Numbered from the stretch's first letter, positions 10,597 to 21,391 are shown. The stretch: 64,000 nt of DNA from Meconema thalassinum (GCA_946902985.2 OX336396.1:233382797-233446796), one strand, 5' to 3'. Notes: generated from the sequence alone by a model not told the origin. Translations and numbers: made by a program.

Positions 10597-13348
10597 GCCG
10601 TTATGGCTGATAGTTATTCTCAAACACCTCGAGAGATTCGAGAGGGGCGAGAAGAGAAAACGCCGAGGGAAGATCCAAATAAGAGAGGATGGAATCAGTA
10701 CAGTAACAGATACAGTTACAAGCCTTATGCGAGACCGGATGGTGGTAATCGATATAATACTCGATGGAGAAGGCCACGGGATAATCAAGGAAGGTACCAG
10801 GAAAGAAGGTACTACGGTAGAAACAACTACAATAAAAGAGGGAATGTGGATACTCGTCAGTCCAATGAAGAGTTCAACAAGGAGACGAGGAAGAACTTGG
10901 AAGCAAGACACCAAGATAACTTGCAGTTTTTGGAGCAGAGGCCCAATGAACCAGGTCCATCGGGAACACAACAATCCCGGGGGAATGGAAACGAAAAAAA
11001 ACAACTTCGAATTCACAGTAGAAGATAGAATTTTGAACACTTTCACTTCCAGGATTATTAAATGGCAAGCAGAGGATGATGACTTAATTCAACAGAATGA
11101 CGAACGGAAAGAAATGGGTACAAGAATTAGAATGCCAATCATATCACGCGAAGTATTCGGTATGTCTGTCGATACTTTGATTGATACTGGGGCTATGCTT
11201 TGTCTGGTGAGTGAGAAGCTTTATATTCTGTGGAAGCTCAAAGAGAATTTAGAGGAGATTCTAGTATCAGGAATTAAGATCCAAGGAATAATACCCAATA
11301 AAATATCTCTGTGTAAAACACAATTGTACTTATGTATTACGATTGGAGGACATGATTTCCGACATGTGTTTGTAGTAATGAAGGACATGGCTTTTGACAT
11401 GATATTGGGAGCAGATTTCATTCAGAAATATCAAGCAGTGATAGACATGAAGACAGAGACGATCAGATTCAAGAATACCGAAGAGATTAACTTCGAGGGA
11501 AAAGAAGAGGAAGAAATCGAGGGAGATGCTCAATGGTCTCTGATTTTTCATGAAGCTGAAGAAAGAGAAGTCTACACTGAGGAGTCCCCAGAGCTAGGGA
11601 AAATTTTGGAAGAGTATCACGATATTTTTGATATTAAACCTGGTGAAATTAAAGACTTTGAATATCGTATTCGTGTAAATGATGATGCACCTTTTCATGC
11701 TAAATTATATCCAGTAGCAGAAAAGCATCGAGAAAGGGTAAAAGTGCTTATCAAGGAGATGGAAAGCAACAATGTGATTGAAAAGAACACTACATCTTAT
11801 GTCAATCCATTAGCAGTAGTGTCTAAGCAAGATGGAAGTCTGAGACTATGTTTAGACGCGCGAAATTTGAATTCAAGATTACTGCCAGAGTATGACAGAC
11901 CACCAATCATTAGGGAACTGTTAAGGAAATTCCATGGCAAGGTCTGGTTCTTTAATATTGATCTCACTTCGTCCTACCATCACATTAGGCTTAGTGAAGA
12001 TTCCAAGAAATTTACAGGATTTATGTTTGACCAGCAGACATATGTATTCCGACGTCTACCATTTGGAGTCAAAACATCTGGATCTGTTTTGATCAGAGCA
12101 CTGGAACAAAATTTGAGTCCTGAAGTAAAAGAGATAGCAATTCGTTACATAGATGATATCTTAATTGCATCTGAGACTAAGGAGGAACATTTGTTACATC
12201 TTCAGATGTTATTCGCAGATTTGAGAAAAGCGAACTTTAAAGTAAACCTTCGGAAATGTCAGTTCTTTCGAAAGGAAATAAAATTTTTGGGTCATATTTT
12301 GGATGGAGAAGGATACCGTCCCAATGAGACGAAGATACAGGTGATTGCAAATTTCCCTAGACCTACTAGAGTGAAGAATGTCCGCAGTTTTCTCGGGACA
12401 TGCCAATTCTTTGCAGGGCATTGTCCAAACTTCACCAAGACGGTAGTGCCATTGCTGGAATTGTTAAAGAAAGGAAACAAATGGAAATGGGATGAAGATT
12501 GTGAACAATCATTTCAAGATGCCAAGAGGTTATTGGTAAACAGTGTGAAATTGGAGTATCCAGACTTTACCAAGAATTTCATCATAGAATCTGATGCATC
12601 CACCGTAGAGATTGGAGCTATTCTTCTTCAAGAAGATGACGACCACAAGAGACGTTACCTGGCGTTCATTAGCAGGAAACTTCGTCCATCAGAAAGGAAT
12701 TATTACACCACAGATTTAGAAGCACTTGCTGTAATATTCGCGTTGGAGTCGTGGAAGAAAATGTTAATTGGACATTCAGTCATTGTGAGGACTGATCACC
12801 ACGCATTGGAGTTCATTTTGAGAACAAACTTTGTCAGTGATAGGATAACTAGATGGTCACTTTTTATTCAACAATTCAACCTAGTTATTGAACACACTCC
12901 TGGAAAGTTGAACGTGGGAGCTGATTTATTGAGTAGAGCAGTGGAGTCTACATCTAAGGTTTTTCAAGTTAACCTGACGCAAGAGGATGAGGATACCTTT
13001 AGAAGGTTAAGATTGTTGCATTTATCCCAGAGGAGAGACCGACGTCTTAGAAACATTTTTCGTTTTCTACAGGGAGACATGGATCCAAATGATGATGATT
13101 TTGTGGAAACTGAAAGAATTTCAAGAGATTTTATGATGTTAGATGGTTTAATCTACAAGTTTGCAGATCCCGACCATACGAAGCTGAGAGTAGTGATACC
13201 TCCACGAATGCAAAAACCCATTATCTGGATGGCACATCGAATCGCAGGTCATGCTGGAGTAGATAAGACAGTCAACATGATTCAAGATAAATTTTCGTGG
13301 GAGCGAATGCGACAAACTGTCAGGAACACTATTCGAGAATGCGACTAA
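10514..13348 (+). pseudogene. pol: Pol: protease, reverse transcriptase, RNase H, integrase zinc finger (gypsy element)
   Basis: The frame is open from 10,514, but everything before about 11,029 is a shadow of gag in the +1 frame; true pol sequence starts near 11,030. Protease: active site D-T-G at 11,183-11,191 (LIDTGA). Reverse transcriptase: about 11,690-12,400, with 'LCLDARNLN', 'RLPFGVKTSG' and the catalytic YIDD at 12,146-12,157. RNase H: about 12,580-12,960, with 'ESDAS', 'TTDLEALAVIFALE' and 'VRTDHHALEFIL'. The integrase HHCC finger begins at about 13,230 ('HRIAGHAGVDKT'). The frame is cut by TAA at 13,346-13,348, exactly between the two cysteines of the finger. The domain order RT-RNase H-integrase is diagnostic of Ty3/gypsy. 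Confidence 0.88.
10603..11028 (+). CDS. gag: Gag nucleocapsid-like basic tail (gypsy element)
   Basis: In frame with the capsid and separated from it by one TAG codon. The 141 residues are rich in Arg, Tyr, Asn and Gly (runs such as 'GRYQERRYYGRNNYNKRG'), as expected for a nucleic-acid-binding nucleocapsid. No CCHC zinc knuckle is visible; arginine-rich substitutes for the knuckle are known in some Ty3/gypsy elements. It overlaps the pol frame (+1 relative to it) and stops at 11,026-11,028, just before the protease. Confidence 0.6.
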   Translation: MADSYSQTPREIREGREEKTPREDPNKRGWNQYSNRYSYKPYARPDGGNRYNTRWRRPRDNQGRYQERRYYGRNNYNKRGNVDTRQSNEEFNKETRKNLEARHQDNLQFLEQRPNEPGPSGTQQSRGNGNEKKQLRIHSRR

Positions 13349-13804
13349 TGCCAAAGGAGTAAACATAATTCTAGATTATTGAGAGAATTACCAAGGCCTA
13401 TTATTCCTTCTAAGCCTTGTGAAATCTTCGCGACTGATTTATATGGTCCTCTCCCAAAGTCTAAAAGAGGTAACCGATATATTCTGGTGACCATGGATGT
13501 TTTCAGCAAATACACTATGTTACATCCAATTCAGAAGGCAAACGCAAAATATTGTGCGAAGATAATTAGAGACAACGTAATTCCGGAAGCAGGCAAACCG
13601 GAATTCCTTTTATCAGATCGTGGACCTCAATTTACATCTTTAGAATTTCGAACCGTCATGAATAATCTTGGGATTAGACAATTGTTTTGTTCTATTAGAC
13701 ATCCAGAGAGCAATCCAGCAGAACGCGTGATGGCTGAAATAGCAAAATTTTGCGCCTCTATTGTCCAAATGAGCATTGGAAATGGATGGATGTTCTTTCT
13801 TTAG
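13349..13804 (+). pseudogene. pol: Integrase catalytic core (gypsy pol, after the premature stop)
   Basis: Same frame as the upstream pol. It contains the second zinc-finger cysteine and then the DDE core: Asp at 13,436-13,438 (ATDLYGP), Asp at 13,616-13,618 (SDRGPQF) and Glu at 13,721-13,723 (NPAER). The last two are 35 codons apart, the canonical D,D(35)E spacing. The catalytic residues are therefore intact although the frame is broken on both sides. It ends at TAG 13,802-13,804 after a frame shift relative to the next segment. Confidence 0.85.
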
Positions 13805-14241
13805 CATCCGAATCCATCAACTCTACAATTCATGAGAGTACTGGACAGATTCCCATGTTGCTTCATCATGGAATTAAACCAACAAGATTATGGGATCGAA
13901 TCCTCTCTATTCCACCTGAGATTGAACCAAGTCGTCAGATGAGGGAAACTTTAGCTTTAGACAAGTTGAGGAGCCAAGCTGAGAAAAGAGAGCGCAGAGT
14001 GAGAGGAAAGCGTTTTCGCAGACCCTTGCGCGTAGGAACTCTTGTTTTAGTAAAAAGACCTACACCCTCTGACGTGCAAAATCGAGTGTACTCGAAGTTT
14101 GCGAGCCTTTACGCTGGACCCTATCGTATTGTGGAAGTAAACAATAATGGAAGCTATGAAGTCGCTAATACACGAACTGGTAACATCGTGGGAACTTATA
14201 ATGCATCGAATTTGAAGATTTACTATTCAAGAACCAGATGA
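13750..14241 (+). pseudogene. pol: Integrase C-terminal part (gypsy pol, shifted frame)
   Basis: The end of the integrase continues one frame back. 'INSTIHESTGQIPMLLHHG' around 13,815-13,875 is the conserved post-core segment. A basic linker follows, then a chromatin/DNA-binding C-terminal module with the GPYRI motif (about 14,117-14,131) typical of Ty3/gypsy integrases. The frameshift lies between about 13,750 and 13,800. The stop at 14,239-14,241 is followed by 65 non-coding bases and the polypurine tract, leaving no room for an envelope gene. Confidence 0.82.
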
Positions 14242-14291
14242 TTTAATGTGTAGATAGGAAAAATAAAAATTTTCAATTTTTTATTTATTGC

Positions 14292-14306
14292 TAGGTGTGG
14301 GGTGGA
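14292..14306 (+). other. Polypurine tract
   Basis: Purine-rich 'aggtgtggggtgga' directly abuts the TGTGCCC start of the 3' LTR, where plus-strand DNA synthesis is primed in LTR elements. Confidence 0.7.
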
Positions 14307-15630
14307 TGTGCCCAACTCTAGGAATGGGTATTCCAAGATTCAGACACCTAGATATCAAGGGAAAGGCTACAGCCGCTTTTTAAAGTTGAGATATTTGAAT
14401 ATCGCGCTCCATTGCTTCTCGAAGCAATTGGAAAGAATATACCGATACTTGCATGTCAAGTGACGTAGCGAGTAATAGCAGAGGTCGAGGCTATTTATTG
14501 ATTAAATAGTTAACCATGGAGTAGAGACTTGAGACTTGGATCAGATTACTGGCACGGCCAAATGAAAGAGAATGCACTTAGTATCAAGTAAATCGGACCA
14601 GGGATACCAGAGATATGAGGATTTCTAGATATCAGCTGATGACGCGTGACCCTGGCAGTTTTGAATAAAAGCCGGCAGGCCGAGGCATCGATAGCTCACT
14701 GCGACACAAGCACTTGCTTAGCTTAGTTTTATTATGAAACTACAATTCTTATTTCCGCATTCTGTCGAAGAATTGCAAGTTGTAAAAATTACTAAAAATG
14801 GCCATGAATATAAATATTTTTTCATAATAATGATTCCAAATGGAAAATTGAATAGTTGAATGGTTCAACAATTTATTGATCAAGTTGATGATTCAGAAGT
14901 CATATATTTTGTTAGGAACTTGAAGTTCATAATCGAGTCACTTCTCGAATGTTTAATGTCAGAAGAACGATTAATTTTTGTTGTGCTTCGCACAGTTCTT
15001 CGATGCTATGCTCAAGGTCAAATACTTTTCAGATGTTATTAATGTGTGTAAATAATTTGTGTTGATTCAAAGATAATAATTTTTTTCGACAATGTATTTT
15101 TTGAAACTGGAAAAATAAGTGAAAGTTAAAAATTCTATGAACATTTATTCTACGAGTGTTAATATTATGTAAAAATTCAAACAGTGAACTACGATATTTC
15201 CAGTAGAGACAATTAAATTTGAACTGGATTTAATCATAAATAATTTTGGAACACAGTCTACAGTCCTGACAATCAGACTTGTGTTTCCTAAAAATAATTG
15301 TCAAATGTGTTTTGGAAAATTTCTGTACATTGTGTAAATAGGAGTGTGGGTCGCCACACGTGAATGATGCTGCTTTGAACATTTTTGCAGTCAATTTTAA
15401 ATTCAAAATAAAATGAGATAATTTTACATGATGTGTTACGCCCAGTTGAATCTCCTTCTATCCTTATTGTTGCATTGAGCCAAAAATCAGTAAAGCATTT
15501 TTTTCATTTGATGTCGTTTTTGCGATTTGCTTTAACCCATCTGGCGCTCCGGGATATTTTGACTCTCGTGCTGACTGATTATTGGTAAAATGCATATGTG
15601 GTCGTGCGGACTCCGGTCTAAACGGGCACA
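14307..15630 (+). repeat. 3' LTR (about 1.3 kb, internally deleted)
   Basis: Matches 4,955-5,370 and 7,394-8,293 of the 5' LTR. At the junction, 8 bp of filler (14,723-14,730, ttagtttt) replace the 2,023 bp found there. Both ends are intact (TGTGCCC...GGGCACA). Because reverse transcription makes both LTRs from one template, the length difference arose after insertion, most simply by a deletion here. Confidence 0.88.
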
Positions 15631-15634
15631 ACGT
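15631..15634. repeat. Target-site duplication ACGT (right)
   Basis: Pairs with 4,951-4,954. Confidence 0.85.
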
Positions 15635-16150
15635 GGGTTGGCGACCACGGGGCCCCAGCTGAGTCCAGCTTTGTTTCCACTTACTTGTTCCGGGCTCACC
15701 TCCGTCATCTTTCCTGTCGACCTCTCTTGGTCAACTCTTGTTCTCTTCCGACACCGATGGTATTAGGGTATCCGAGGCCTAGGGAGTGTCTTCCTCTCCC
15801 GCCTTAATTCGCCCTTGTCTCATCTTTTCTGATACTCTCCTTCTGCGAGGGGTCAGCCTTCTTTTTCTTTTCATGTTATCTCCTGCCTTCTGCTCAAGGC
15901 CCTCAAGGAGGCTGGGTGTATGTAGCCCCACCACTTCTGGTGCACCCTGGATATTGCTACACCCTCAGGGGCTCACGCTGGTGGGTTCGGGAGTTGGTGA
16001 CCCCGAGGGATTCCTGAGCTGGGTCCGGTTTTCCCCCTTTTTTCCATTACCCCTGGAGCGGACCCCCTTCTCTTTCACTTTCCTCGGGGCAGATAACCTC
16101 GTAGTTCCGCCCCTTAAAACAACAATAACTAACTAACTAACTAACTAACT
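15635..16150 (+). repeat. SINE-like repeat (family D) with GGCCCCTT-type tail and AACT microsatellite
   Basis: The block 'aggggctcacgctggtggg..ttggtgaccccgaggga..cctgagctgggtcc' (15,966-16,030) recurs on the minus strand at 52,545-52,680. A diverged copy was split by the gypsy insertion (4,929-4,954 plus 15,635-15,670). The tail is 'ggggcagataacctcgtag..ccgccccttaaaac' (about 16,086-16,120), a module also seen at the end of other SINEs. It finishes in an (AACT)n run at 16,128-16,150. The frames through it are not genes. Confidence 0.55.
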
Positions 16151-16260
16151 ATGTGCCTTTCATGGCTCTCTTTCCTTCCAAGTCCTCAATCCGCATTCTT
16201 CGAGGGTTGAGGGCATTTCTTTTCCTCCTGTTCTTTATCTGCCTTATTCTCTCTTTTTTT

Positions 16261-16306
16261 TGCCTATTGTCAATTTTGAAAAATAGGCTTATGAGATCAC
16301 CTTTTG

Positions 16307-16343
<37 letters not shown>

Positions 16344-17774
16344 TGTGTGTGCCCTCCCCCCACCCTAATAAAATCTAAACGGCTGGAGCGGTTTCAATGA
16401 AACTCGGTAAGTTCATAGCACTATTCCCGGTGACCTCGACCGTGCCCTTCAAATTTTGTTACGTTTCACCAATTAACATGGCGGCTATGCGAAATATTTC
16501 ACTAGCATTCAATATCTCCGAAACTATTACCGATATCGCCCTGAAATTGTGTACGGTGATAAAGGGCACTACTAGACGTTCACCTATGATACTTTCAAAA
16601 ACCTGGTGACTACAAAACCAACATGGCGATCAAGCGAAGTTGAGACTTTTAAATAGACTTTTCTCGCGATTTAACTATCCAAACGTAATGAAACTTGGTA
16701 CAGCAAATGTTTATACTCATTGTAATGCACTGGAGTCTAATTTAGTTCAATTGTTTATATAACCTCAAAATGGCGGCTGTGCGAAATATTTCACTGACAT
16801 TCTATATCTCCGAAACTATTACAGATATCATCATGCAATTTTGTACGGTGATAAAGGGTACTGATACAAGGTTACGTATGTATAATTCATAAACCTGTAA
16901 AGTACAAAACGAACATGGCGACCAAGCGAATTTGAAATATTTTAATTGACTTTTCTCGTGATTTAACTCTCTGAGAGCTGAGAAATGTGGTACAGTAAAT
17001 GATTTTGCAGATTGTAATGCACTGCAATCTAATTTAATTCAATTGTTTACATAACCTCAAGATGGCAGCTGTGCGAAATTTTAAAATTAAGTTTTTATTC
17101 TTGTGTCGTAATCATGCGATCGAAGTGAAAGTTTGAATAATGAAGCTAGGCAATAATTGTCCTTGAATGGTACATAACTCTATGGCCTATACATATAACA
17201 ATCCTAAATGGCGAGCTTCCGAAATATTTAGACGGTTCTCAATATCTATGAATCTTTTACAGCAACCAAACTGTTTTTTTTAATGTTCATAGAGACTATG
17301 AACATATGTTCACCTATAGGACTTTCAGAAACCTGGTGAGCACAAATCCAACATGGCGGCGACGCGAAGTATAAATATTTAAATGGACGTTTCTCGCGAA
17401 TTAACTATCCGAGTGCCGTGAAACATTGCACGTTAAATGCTTATACAAATGTTGATCCACTGGCATGTAATTTATTTTAATTGTTTGCATGATCACAAGA
17501 TGGCTGATGTGCGTACTTTTAAAATCTCGTTTTTACTTCTTGTGTTCTAATCATGTGATTGAAGTTTGAATACCACACGTACACAATAATCTTAATGTAA
17601 TAGTACACAAATAAAAATCCATCCTGGCGACCATATGAAATATTTAGACGGTTCTCAATATCTATGAATCTGTTACAGCAATTAAACTGAAATTTTGTTT
17701 GTTGATAGAGACAATTAACATGAGCAGGATATATGAAAATAGGCTGTATAGTTCTTCACGGAACTACTTGTTTC
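16261..17774 (+). mobile_element. HINE family B copy 1
   Basis: The 5' end is a hairpin of the form GCCTATTgTC..TTTTGAAAAATAGGCTTATGAG (about 16,262-16,292), followed by a GT microsatellite (16,309-16,352). The body contains ATGG motifs at 16,478, 16,623, 16,770, 16,915, 17,062, 17,208, 17,353 and 17,500, a 146-bp period. The inverted subterminal repeat GAAAATAGGCT is at 17,735-17,745, then a hairpin AGTTC/GAACT (17,750-17,754 with 17,761-17,765) and the terminus ACTTGTTT. The layout and 3' hairpin match family A, although the sequence differs. It is non-coding. Confidence 0.75.
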
Positions 17775-17790
17775 ATTTCTTCTTGTAGTA

Positions 17791-18454
17791 CAGTAGAACT
17801 TGGGTTAATTCGAACCTTATGGGACCAGTAAGAAAATTCGAATTATCCAAAAATTCGATTTAAGAAAGTTCTTTGAAAAGGTTTGAGAAAAGATATTGTG
17901 CTGCAATACGTTTGCATAATGATTTACGTTCAACAAAGTGGATTAACAGACAACGGCACTGAATAATGACTCTTTCGTGAATAACCTCAAAAGTTTCAAA
18001 TGATAAAATAAAACCAAAATGTACTATTCACCTATTTAACGACAGTAGTAATCCAGCAACCTAGTTAAGTCTTAGAGGAATGTACTGTTTTTCAAAAAAG
18101 GTTGAGATTTTTACCTGTTTCCTACAATAATTAAGTCTCTCGGCCATCACAAAATATCTAACAAATTTAAGGAACGGAAAACAGAATCACTTACGTCATT
18201 TCTACTAAAAAAAAAACTCGTAAGTGCTGTGATGTGGGTTGTTGCTTGGGCTGCACTCGGAACAGTTTTTTCGGGAACCATCTTGTTTTTCGGAGTTTTT
18301 ACGCGTAAAAACTTCGTATTATCCAGAATATACTTCGAATTAACCACGATTTTTTTTAGCATTGATTCTACATAAAATGCTAGGGACCATGAGAAAAAAT
18401 TCGAATTAAAGAAGATTTCGAATTATAGAAGTTCGAATTAGCCACGTTCCACTG
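17791..18454. mobile_element. pogo/Tigger-like MITE (Tc1/mariner superfamily)
   Basis: Terminal inverted repeats CAGTAGAACTTGGGTTAATT (17,791-) and, on the complement from 18,454, CAGTGGAACGTGGCTAATT. Both ends are flanked by TA (17,789-17,790 and 18,455-18,456), the Tc1/mariner target duplication. The CAGTRGAAC..AATTCGAA start is typical of pogo/Tigger-type ends. Subterminal 'ttcgaatta' motifs repeat inside. The 664-bp interior has no transposase. Confidence 0.75.
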
Positions 18455-18514
18455 TATATAGATTAGTAGTTAGTTTTAGTCAAAGTTTCCATTTCATTAT
18501 CATCTTCACTATCA

Positions 18515-18585
18515 CTCGAACCATTAGGGGCCGATAACCTAGATGTTAGGCCCCTTAAAACTACAATTATCATCATCATCATCAT
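18515..18585 (+). repeat. SINE tail fragment with (ATC)n
   Basis: 'ggggccgataacct..ttaggccccttaaaac' at 18,529-18,562 is followed by a CAT/ATC microsatellite. This is the conserved 3' tail module shared with the SINE ends at 16,086, 24,850, 40,275, 58,740 and 61,900. Confidence 0.6.
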
Positions 18586-18589
18586 CTTT

Positions 18590-19190
18590 CTCTCCACAAT
18601 TAAGTTTGCTATTCCAGGGTGCCTTAGTATGTGCCATACCAAACTTCTTCATCTTTTAATTAGCAGTCAATAGAAACATCCCTCCTCTCCCACACGTCTT
18701 AATACCTCTTCATTTGTGACTCTATCAACGCATCCTGGTCATCATTCTCCTTTAACACCTCATATAAAATGCGTATATTCTTCTCTTTTCTGCTGCGCCA
18801 ACAGGCCAAATTTTACATCCCTAAAGTGCCACGCTCCAAACCAAGAGAGCTTTCATTGCATGTATGAACCCAAGTTTTATATCCTCTTTGCTTCGTCCAT
18901 CGCTGCTTATTTTGCTTTCCAAGTAGCATAAGTCCACCCTTCCATTCCATACAATAGTATGAGTACATATACCCTGACCATTTGCAGCCTAAGATCTATA
19001 CTTAGACTGCTGTTACTAAGGTATAAGGCTATTTCATTTTATTCAAGGATGTTCTCGTATGCTCAATTCTTGCCTCGATCTCTTGACTGAGTTCCCAATG
19101 TTCATTCAAATTGCTCTCACGGTACTTAAACTGTCGAACACTTGGTGTCAAGCATAATTTTCGCTAGGACACAACTCCATTTGCTCACAA
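18590..19190 (-). pseudogene. LINE ORF2 3'-end fragment (decayed)
   Basis: Minus-strand frames carry pieces typical of the post-RT segment of LINEs, such as 'LLYGMEGWTY' (about 18,965-18,935; compare LLYGxExWT). The distal 18,590-18,720 is similar base for base to 39,935-40,060, where the minus strand reads 'DRLVGQILRH'. Multiple stops and frameshifts are present. It ends in a (GAT)n-rich stretch next to the SINE tail. Its left-to-right continuation is cut by the HINE at 19,218. Confidence 0.55.
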
Positions 19191-20034
19191 TCATGAACTT
19201 TGTAATTTCACGTTTTTAGCCTACTTTCGATTTTTGCAAAAAATGAAAGTAGACTTATGAGATCAACACAGGGCGAAAAAAGTGTGTCTGTCTGTGTGTG
19301 TGTATGTGTGTGTGTGAGTCTGTGTGTGTGTGTGTGTGTGTATGTGTGTGTGTGAGTCTGTGTGTGTGTGTGTGTGTCTGTGTGTGTGAGTGTGTGTACT
19401 CTGAATGTCTGTCCCCCCCCCTATCAATTCGAACACGGTGAATGCGAATTGAACGAAATTTGGTACAAAGGTAGCACTAGCAAAGGACACCTCAGTGTCA
19501 GGTTTTATATCGCCGCCATCTTTACTAAAACTGAATGGCGGCCACTCAAACGTTCAAAACGTAAAATCAAATAACAACATACCTTCGTATAGGATGCGTC
19601 TTGTGACCAAACTACAAGGTCGTCCGCCATACCATTTCAGGATGGCGGCCGTGCGAATTATGCAAACTTTATAATCCATATCATGGGACCCACCAGTTCC
19701 GATTATCGAGCCGAGAATCGTTTTAACTGTTCTAAAGGAAGAGGCACGTTCGAAATTAAAAGTTTATTTTGTAATACTATAGTGCAGACGTAATTTTAAA
19801 AAGCTGAGCTGATTCAGTAATAAGACAAGATGGCAGCGGATATCTTGTGCCTGACTTATATTTCACTAATTTGAGTATTGCATGCAATATAGCGTACTGA
19901 TACAAAATAAATAAACTTTGTATGAAATGCTTTATATATAAATAATATACTCCAGTGATGAAATCGTTTAGTATAAATCATTATTTGCTAACAAGTTCTA
20001 TGTAAGTCATTTTATATAGAACGATATTCGTTGA

Positions 20035-20112
20035 CACAATTAGCTCAGTGGTTGAGCGTTAGCCTATCGCTCAAATGCCTATGGTTCAAACCCGATCAGA
20101 GCTAGGTTTTTT
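20035..20112 (+). repeat. tRNA-like module with T-run terminator inside HINE
   Basis: A-box-like tagctcagtgg, D-arm GCTC..GAGC pairing and B-box ggttcaaaccc are followed about 18 bp on by TTTTTT, a pol III stop signal. The anticodon arm does not fold as in a real tRNA, so it is a tRNA-derived relic or promoter, not a tRNA gene. It is present at the same place in copies 3 (26,545-26,625) and 4 (54,838-54,917, minus strand). Confidence 0.6.
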
Positions 20113-20626
20113 GCTTGAAATGTTATATGTTTATTGTTTTGTAATGACTCAGATGTTTTAAAATTAAGCGTTATATTGTGCATATTATGATGTAAAATAT
20201 ATATTTAATTAAAACATAATTCGCCAGCAGATTTACTCGAGACATCTAGCTGCCAAAAAGGTAACTGCACGTCGACCTACTTATTAACTTCCAGATTTTA
20301 TTGAAAAGTTTCTTCTTCTGGCCGCTAGAATGCACTCGCTCTGTTAGGATTATATTGTTCGATATTTCACCACTAGATATCACGACTAGTCTACGTGGGG
20401 CTCCATTGATTACTATACCATTGGCATTCTATGCGCATCGAATTTGAAGAATGACAAGATGATACTACGATACATTTTTACTTTTTATTTTAAAGGGTTT
20501 GTAACAGCCTATTTTGCGTTACTTGAAAATGTTATTTGAAGTAAAGAACAAAACGATTTCACATAGTAGTTTGTATACACACGTCTCTGTAGGGTCATGG
20601 AAAGATTTGTTAATTCAATTAGGGTT

Positions 20627-20769
20627 TTCGATTCCCGGTCAAAGCATGTGAGATTTTCGAAGTGAAATGCCATGTCCTGTGGTTCGGATTCCACGTAAAA
20701 AGGAGGTCCCGTGGCTCATAATCACAAGATTCACGGTCACGTAAAACTACAATCTTCCTTCCTTTTTTT
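20627..20769. mobile_element. Short SINE (family H) with 12-bp target duplication
   Basis: Flanked by TCAATTAGGGTT at 20,615-20,626 and 20,770-20,781, and absent from the matching position of HINE copy 3 (27,190-27,225), so the insertion is directly demonstrated. About 143 bp, with a T-rich right end (ccttcctttttttt). A second member in the opposite orientation lies at 50,406-50,514. It contains 'ttcgattcccggtc' (B-box-like) at its left end. Confidence 0.8.
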
Positions 20770-20859
20770 TCAATTAGGGTTGTGAAAGCCATGCACAACC
20801 AGACGTGTAAAGACATGCCTCAACTCAAAGTTGGATGTTGCCCACGGCAGGTCGTATAT

Positions 20860-20860
<1 letters not shown>

Positions 20861-20928
<68 letters not shown>

Positions 20929-21150
20929 TTATTGGTTTTACATCCCTTTTAACTACTGCTGCTTTTAGAGACACCGGGGTGCCGGAATTTTGGCCCGATG
21001 GGGATCTTTAACGTGCCAGTAAATGTACTGACACGGCTCCCTCGCATTTGTGCACCCTCAAATGCCAGCTGACTGCGCCAGGATACGAACCTGCAACCTA
21101 GGGCCCAGCAAGCGAGAACGTTACCGCTGAGCCACGCAGCCAGTCCGGTC
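20861..21150 (-). repeat. tRNA-derived SINE (family I) embedded in HINE copy 2
   Basis: Minus-strand head at 21,150-21,078 with A-box (tggctcagcgg) and B-box (gcaggttcgtatcct). The body contains 'ggcatttgagggtgcac' and ends 'aagggatgtaaaaccaataac' followed by (ATT)n at 20,861-20,928. The same SINE sits at the same site in HINE copies 3 and 4. An independent copy lies at 58,785-59,010. Confidence 0.8.
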
Positions 21151-21190
21151 GATTATGTCTCCAGATCCATAACATTCTTGATATACTTCT

Positions 21191-21225
<35 letters not shown>

Positions 21226-21391
21226 AATGATGGTAGCAGTTTTTATCTAGGTTGTGGCGTTTGGTAGAGGTAAATCGTTTCTAAGGTCTTCAACAAAGAA
21301 TAGTTCTATTATACTCTTTGATAATAACGAGTTATAACTATACTCATACATTTAGGAGAAAGTAGGCTATATGTTCTTTACTGAACATCTT

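Larger units (their letters stand above)
4955..15630 (+). mobile_element. Ty3/gypsy LTR retrotransposon, complete but inactivated
   Basis: Terminal repeats begin TGTGCCC and end GGGCACA and are bracketed by the ACGT duplication. The internal order is 5' LTR, gag (three reading frames), protease, reverse transcriptase, RNase H, integrase, polypurine tract, 3' LTR. There is no envelope-like frame between the integrase end (14,241) and the 3' LTR. Damage: an in-frame stop in gag (10,594-10,596), a stop in the integrase zinc finger (13,346-13,348) and a frameshift after the integrase core (13,750-13,804). The LTRs differ by about a dozen substitutions over their shared 1.3 kb (counted by eye), which suggests a fairly recent insertion. 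The clade was not determined. Confidence 0.92.

Noticed and set aside
10514..11028. First ~170 codons of the long pol frame as a protein domain
   Set aside because: They overlap gag in another frame and show no homology; real pol similarity begins near 11,030.
14241..14306. Envelope gene in the gypsy element
   Set aside because: Only 65 bp separate the integrase end from the 3' LTR. The same holds for the BEL element (74 bp).
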